Source: Candidatus Thorarchaeota archaeon (GTDB lineage Archaea; Asgardarchaeota; Thorarchaeia; Thorarchaeales; Thorarchaeaceae). Taken from it: a stretch of 23,942 nucleotides of DNA. Shown piece by piece: positions 21,536-23,942 of the stretch. Under the pieces are notes generated by a model. It made no database searches. It saw only the letters and a program-made list of their open reading frames with translations, and was not told the DNA's origin. Positions within the stretch are counted from its first letter, which is position 1. Each line of letters opens with the position of its first letter. The stretch lies in contig JABCSP010000008.1 of the NCBI GenBank assembly GCA_018238825.1, positions 1 through 23,942 of the forward strand. Direction: 5' to 3'. Position numbers and translations under genes: made by a program.

Positions 21536-23942
21536 GATTCAACGCTCACCTCTTCTAGATCTACTGACACAATCTTTGATATTCCATCTTGGTTAGATAC
21601 GCCAATGAGAAGATCGGCTTTTCTAACAGTAGTGTCTCTTAATGATACCACAACAAACTGAGATGCTTTAGCCATCTCTGATATTAACAGAGCTACATTG
21701 TGAGCATTGACATTATCTAAAGCTGCATCAATCTCGTCAAAAATGTAGAAACTAGTGGGATTGTACATCTGGATTGAAAAGATTAGAGCAAGGCCAGTTA
21801 TGGTCTTTTCTCCACCGCTCATAGCGTCAAGAGTGACTAATTCTTTACCTCTTGGCTTTGATCGTACAGTAATTCCGCCCATTAATGGGTGCTCAGGATT
21901 TTCAAGCATGAGTGTACCATCACCTCCAGGCGATAGCCGAGCAAATACTGTTGCGAAATTATCAGCAATCTCATTATAGACCGTTAGGAATTTCTGAGTC
22001 TTTTCTGCCTCAAGTTCTTCCATAAATGCAAGAATCTCTTTACGTTCCTCTTCCAGCTGGGTCTTTTTATCTACAATCTCGTCATATCGATCTCGTTCAT
22101 TTTCATAATCTGTTAATGCTTTCAGATTAACAGGACCCATTGCTTCAAGTTCTCTTTCAATTTCTTTGATTTTCTCTTGAAATTCTTCTAGTTCTCTGTA
22201 AGTAAGTTCACGTTCATCCTTTCTATCTTCAAGCGCTTCATCTGTATCAGTGAGAGTTCCAAGTTCTGCGATAAATGCAACTATATCCGTTTCAAGACGA
22301 TTTTGTTCAGTCTGTAGTCTATACACGGCTTTCTCATTCGATGTTTGAGCTTCACGAATCTCTTCATGTCTCATCCTAAGATTACGTATTTTCTCCTTCA
22401 AAGCTAGTTGGCGGACTCGTTTGTCCTTAACGGCATCATCAATCTCTTCTCGCTCACTCTTTAATTTGACAAATTCTTTCTCCCTTTCAGCGAGTCCCAT
22501 TTCAAATCGCTTGACCTGTTCTTCCAATCCCGGCAGCACTGCATCTAGGGCTTGGATTTTAGACTCGATTTCGACAGCCTTTGGTCCTAGCCGTTCATCA
22601 AGTCCAACTCTAAGGGCTGTAAGGTCACTCTGCATCTTTTCACGTTTTTTCTGGTACTGCTCTAGGACCTCTTTTAGATCTTTAATATCCTGATTCAATT
22701 TCGCAGAATCTGATTTTGTGAGATCTTCATTGTACTGGTCACGTTGTGCCATTACACTTTCCCGTTGGACAGTAAGTTCATCATCGCGTTCTTGGAGATT
22801 AGCAATTTGAGTTTCAAGTTCACTGACTGTGAGTGTAACCTTCTCGATTCTTTCTTTCAGAATACCACTTCGATATTCTTGCTCATCATATCGCTCTTCA
22901 TATTTTTCAAGATCAAGTCGACCACGATAATTCTTCTTTGATAGTTCTTGAATCTCAGTATCAATTTCCTTTTTCTGGCCTCTCAATTTCTCTTGTTTCT
23001 CGCGAAGTTCACTCAAAATAGCATCTAGACCCTGAAGCCGTTTTGTTATTTCTGGACTAGTATCTTCTACTTGGAGTGACAACCTCGCCGCACTTTTGTG
23101 ATAATAACCGCCAGTCATAAGACCTGATCTTTCAACAAGGTCTCCTTCTAGTGAAACTGCACGTTGTCCCTTGAATCCTAATTGTTTAGCAGTATCAAAA
23201 TCTTCAGTTACAATGGTATCTGAGAATACGAATTCGAAGGCTGGTGACATCTTCGGTTCAAAACTCACAAGATTAAGGGCAAAATCTATGACCCCTGCAT
23301 CATTTGGAAGTTTTCTTGGTGAATGTGTTTTGATTTTATCAAGGGGTATGAAGGAGGCTCTTCCCACTCTATCTCGTTTCAGAACATCTACACATGCAGT
23401 GGCCACATCATCATTATCTACAACTATATGGGATAATCGATTACCCCCTGCAATCTCCATAGCTGTAGCATAGTCTGGATTAATAGTTCCCAATTCTGCA
23501 ACTGTACCATGAATTCCTTCGATAGTACCGGTGTCCCTTAGCTCGAGAACCTTTGCTAGAGCTCTTCGCCTCTTCAGAAATGTATCTTCTGCTTCTTTTA
23601 GTGCATCTTGACGTGCCTGTACCTTAATCAGTTCTTCTCGAGTTGCTGCAACAATCTTCGCACTCTCATCAACTTCTGCATCTACTATCTTCAACTGTTT
23701 TGTAATCTCTTCAATCTCAACTTTTCTTTCCGTTTCAATCTGTTCAGTCTTCTCAAGTGATTCTTTATTTTCAGGTATTACTCCTCTTAGTTGTTCAAGG
23801 TCCTCAGTTGTTTTTTCAAGATTCTCTGTTGAATCACGAATATCTTCATACGATGTACCAAGTTCTCTATTATCGGTTTTAATTGTTGATCGAACTTCTG
23901 AAACGCCTTCATCAAGTGCACGTAGTTGATTATTCAAATCCT
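21532..23942 (-). CDS. smc: Chromosome segregation ATPase SMC, 5' end missing
   Basis: The frame is open to the right edge (preceding codon GAT), so the N-terminal ATPase half and part of the first coiled coil are outside; about 802 residues are visible. In order these are the end of the N-terminal coiled coil, the hinge (about 115-275, from GIHGTVAELGTINPDYATAMEIA to the GDLVERSGLMTGG end), a long C-terminal coiled coil (about 285-640), and the C-terminal head with signature MSGGEK (about residue 704), Walker B FYIFDEIDAAL (about 732) and the D-loop. It compacts and segregates the chromosome with ScpA and ScpB, whose genes follow with overlap or nine-base spacing. Confidence 0.96.
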   Translation of the reverse strand, partial: DLNNQLRALDEGVSEVRSTIKTDNRELGTSYEDIRDSTENLEKTTEDLEQLRGVIPENKESLEKTEQIETERKVEIEEITKQLKIVDAEVDESAKIVAATREELIKVQARQDALKEAEDTFLKRRRALAKVLELRDTGTIEGIHGTVAELGTINPDYATAMEIAGGNRLSHIVVDNDDVATACVDVLKRDRVGRASFIPLDKIKTHSPRKLPNDAGVIDFALNLVSFEPKMSPAFEFVFSDTIVTEDFDTAKQLGFKGQRAVSLEGDLVERSGLMTGGYYHKSAARLSLQVEDTSPEITKRLQGLDAILSELREKQEKLRGQKKEIDTEIQELSKKNYRGRLDLEKYEERYDEQEYRSGILKERIEKVTLTVSELETQIANLQERDDELTVQRESVMAQRDQYNEDLTKSDSAKLNQDIKDLKEVLEQYQKKREKMQSDLTALRVGLDERLGPKAVEIESKIQALDAVLPGLEEQVKRFEMGLAEREKEFVKLKSEREEIDDAVKDKRVRQLALKEKIRNLRMRHEEIREAQTSNEKAVYRLQTEQNRLETDIVAFIAELGTLTDTDEALEDRKDERELTYRELEEFQEKIKEIERELEAMGPVNLKALTDYENERDRYDEIVDKKTQLEEERKEILAFMEELEAEKTQKFLTVYNEIADNFATVFARLSPGGDGTLMLENPEHPLMGGITVRSKPRGKELVTLDAMSGGEKTITGLALIFSIQMYNPTSFYIFDEIDAALDNVNAHNVALLISEMAKASQFVVVSLRDTTVRKADLLIGVSNQDGISKIVSVDLEEVSVES

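Noticed and set aside
1..23942. Genome-wide recoding of TGA
   Set aside because: Many intact genes here (tfrA, fumB, pyrC, rqcH, smc, the HXXEE gene) end in TGA at the family's normal C-terminus.

Overview
The window is chromosomal DNA from an archaeon. It carries ribosomal protein eS8, an archaeal-type RqcH/NFACT protein, a class I fumarase in two subunits, a TfrAB-type fumarate reductase, archaeal HypA and HypE, an archaeal elongator tRNA-Met and a tRNA-Glu, and ribosome binding sites that match the archaeal consensus GGAGGTGAT. Base composition is moderate, with no sign of an extreme thermophile. Oxygen-labile enzymes and hydrogenase maturation genes suggest an anaerobe. A histone-H1-like lysine tail on a HEAT protein and a PCI-like winged helix would fit an Asgard lineage, but nothing here proves the phylum. 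I see no mobile elements, CRISPR arrays or phage genes. No gene-free stretch exceeds 300 bases.

Layout. Bases 1-1130 hold the 5' part of a low-complexity gene running off the left edge, tRNA-Met (minus), a small CxxC thioredoxin-fold protein and tRNA-Glu (plus). Bases 1144-7655 are a minus-strand block: RqcH, two CBS-domain regulators, dihydroorotase, an AMMECR1 gene broken by one in-frame TGA, and nadC. Bases 7700-9975 hold a small EMC6-like membrane protein, an Lrp-like regulator joined to a KaiC-like ATPase, and a convergent A24 prepilin-type peptidase.

Bases 10130-15100 are a plus-strand module: fumarase alpha and beta, then the flavoprotein and iron-sulfur/CCG subunits of a soluble thiol:fumarate reductase-like enzyme, closed by a hairpin plus T-run. 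Together these interconvert malate, fumarate and succinate. Bases 15093-17612 are a minus-strand set of poorly known genes: a 423-residue helical protein, a winged-helix/zinc-ribbon protein and the lysine-tailed HEAT protein. Bases 17739-20245 hold hypA, eS8 (opposite strand), hypE and an HXXEE membrane protein. Bases 20261-23942 are the tightly overlapping smc-scpA-scpB condensin operon, with smc running off the right edge.

The observations I would check first are: (1) two interlocked perfect 7-bp inverted repeats in the predicted mRNA leader of the CBS/zinc-ribbon gene, with the start codon able to compete for one arm; (2) the TGA replacing the conserved glycine of the RGCIG motif of AMMECR1; (3) the lysine-tail/HEAT and PCI-like/zinc-ribbon proteins; (4) the dense palindromes before hypE.
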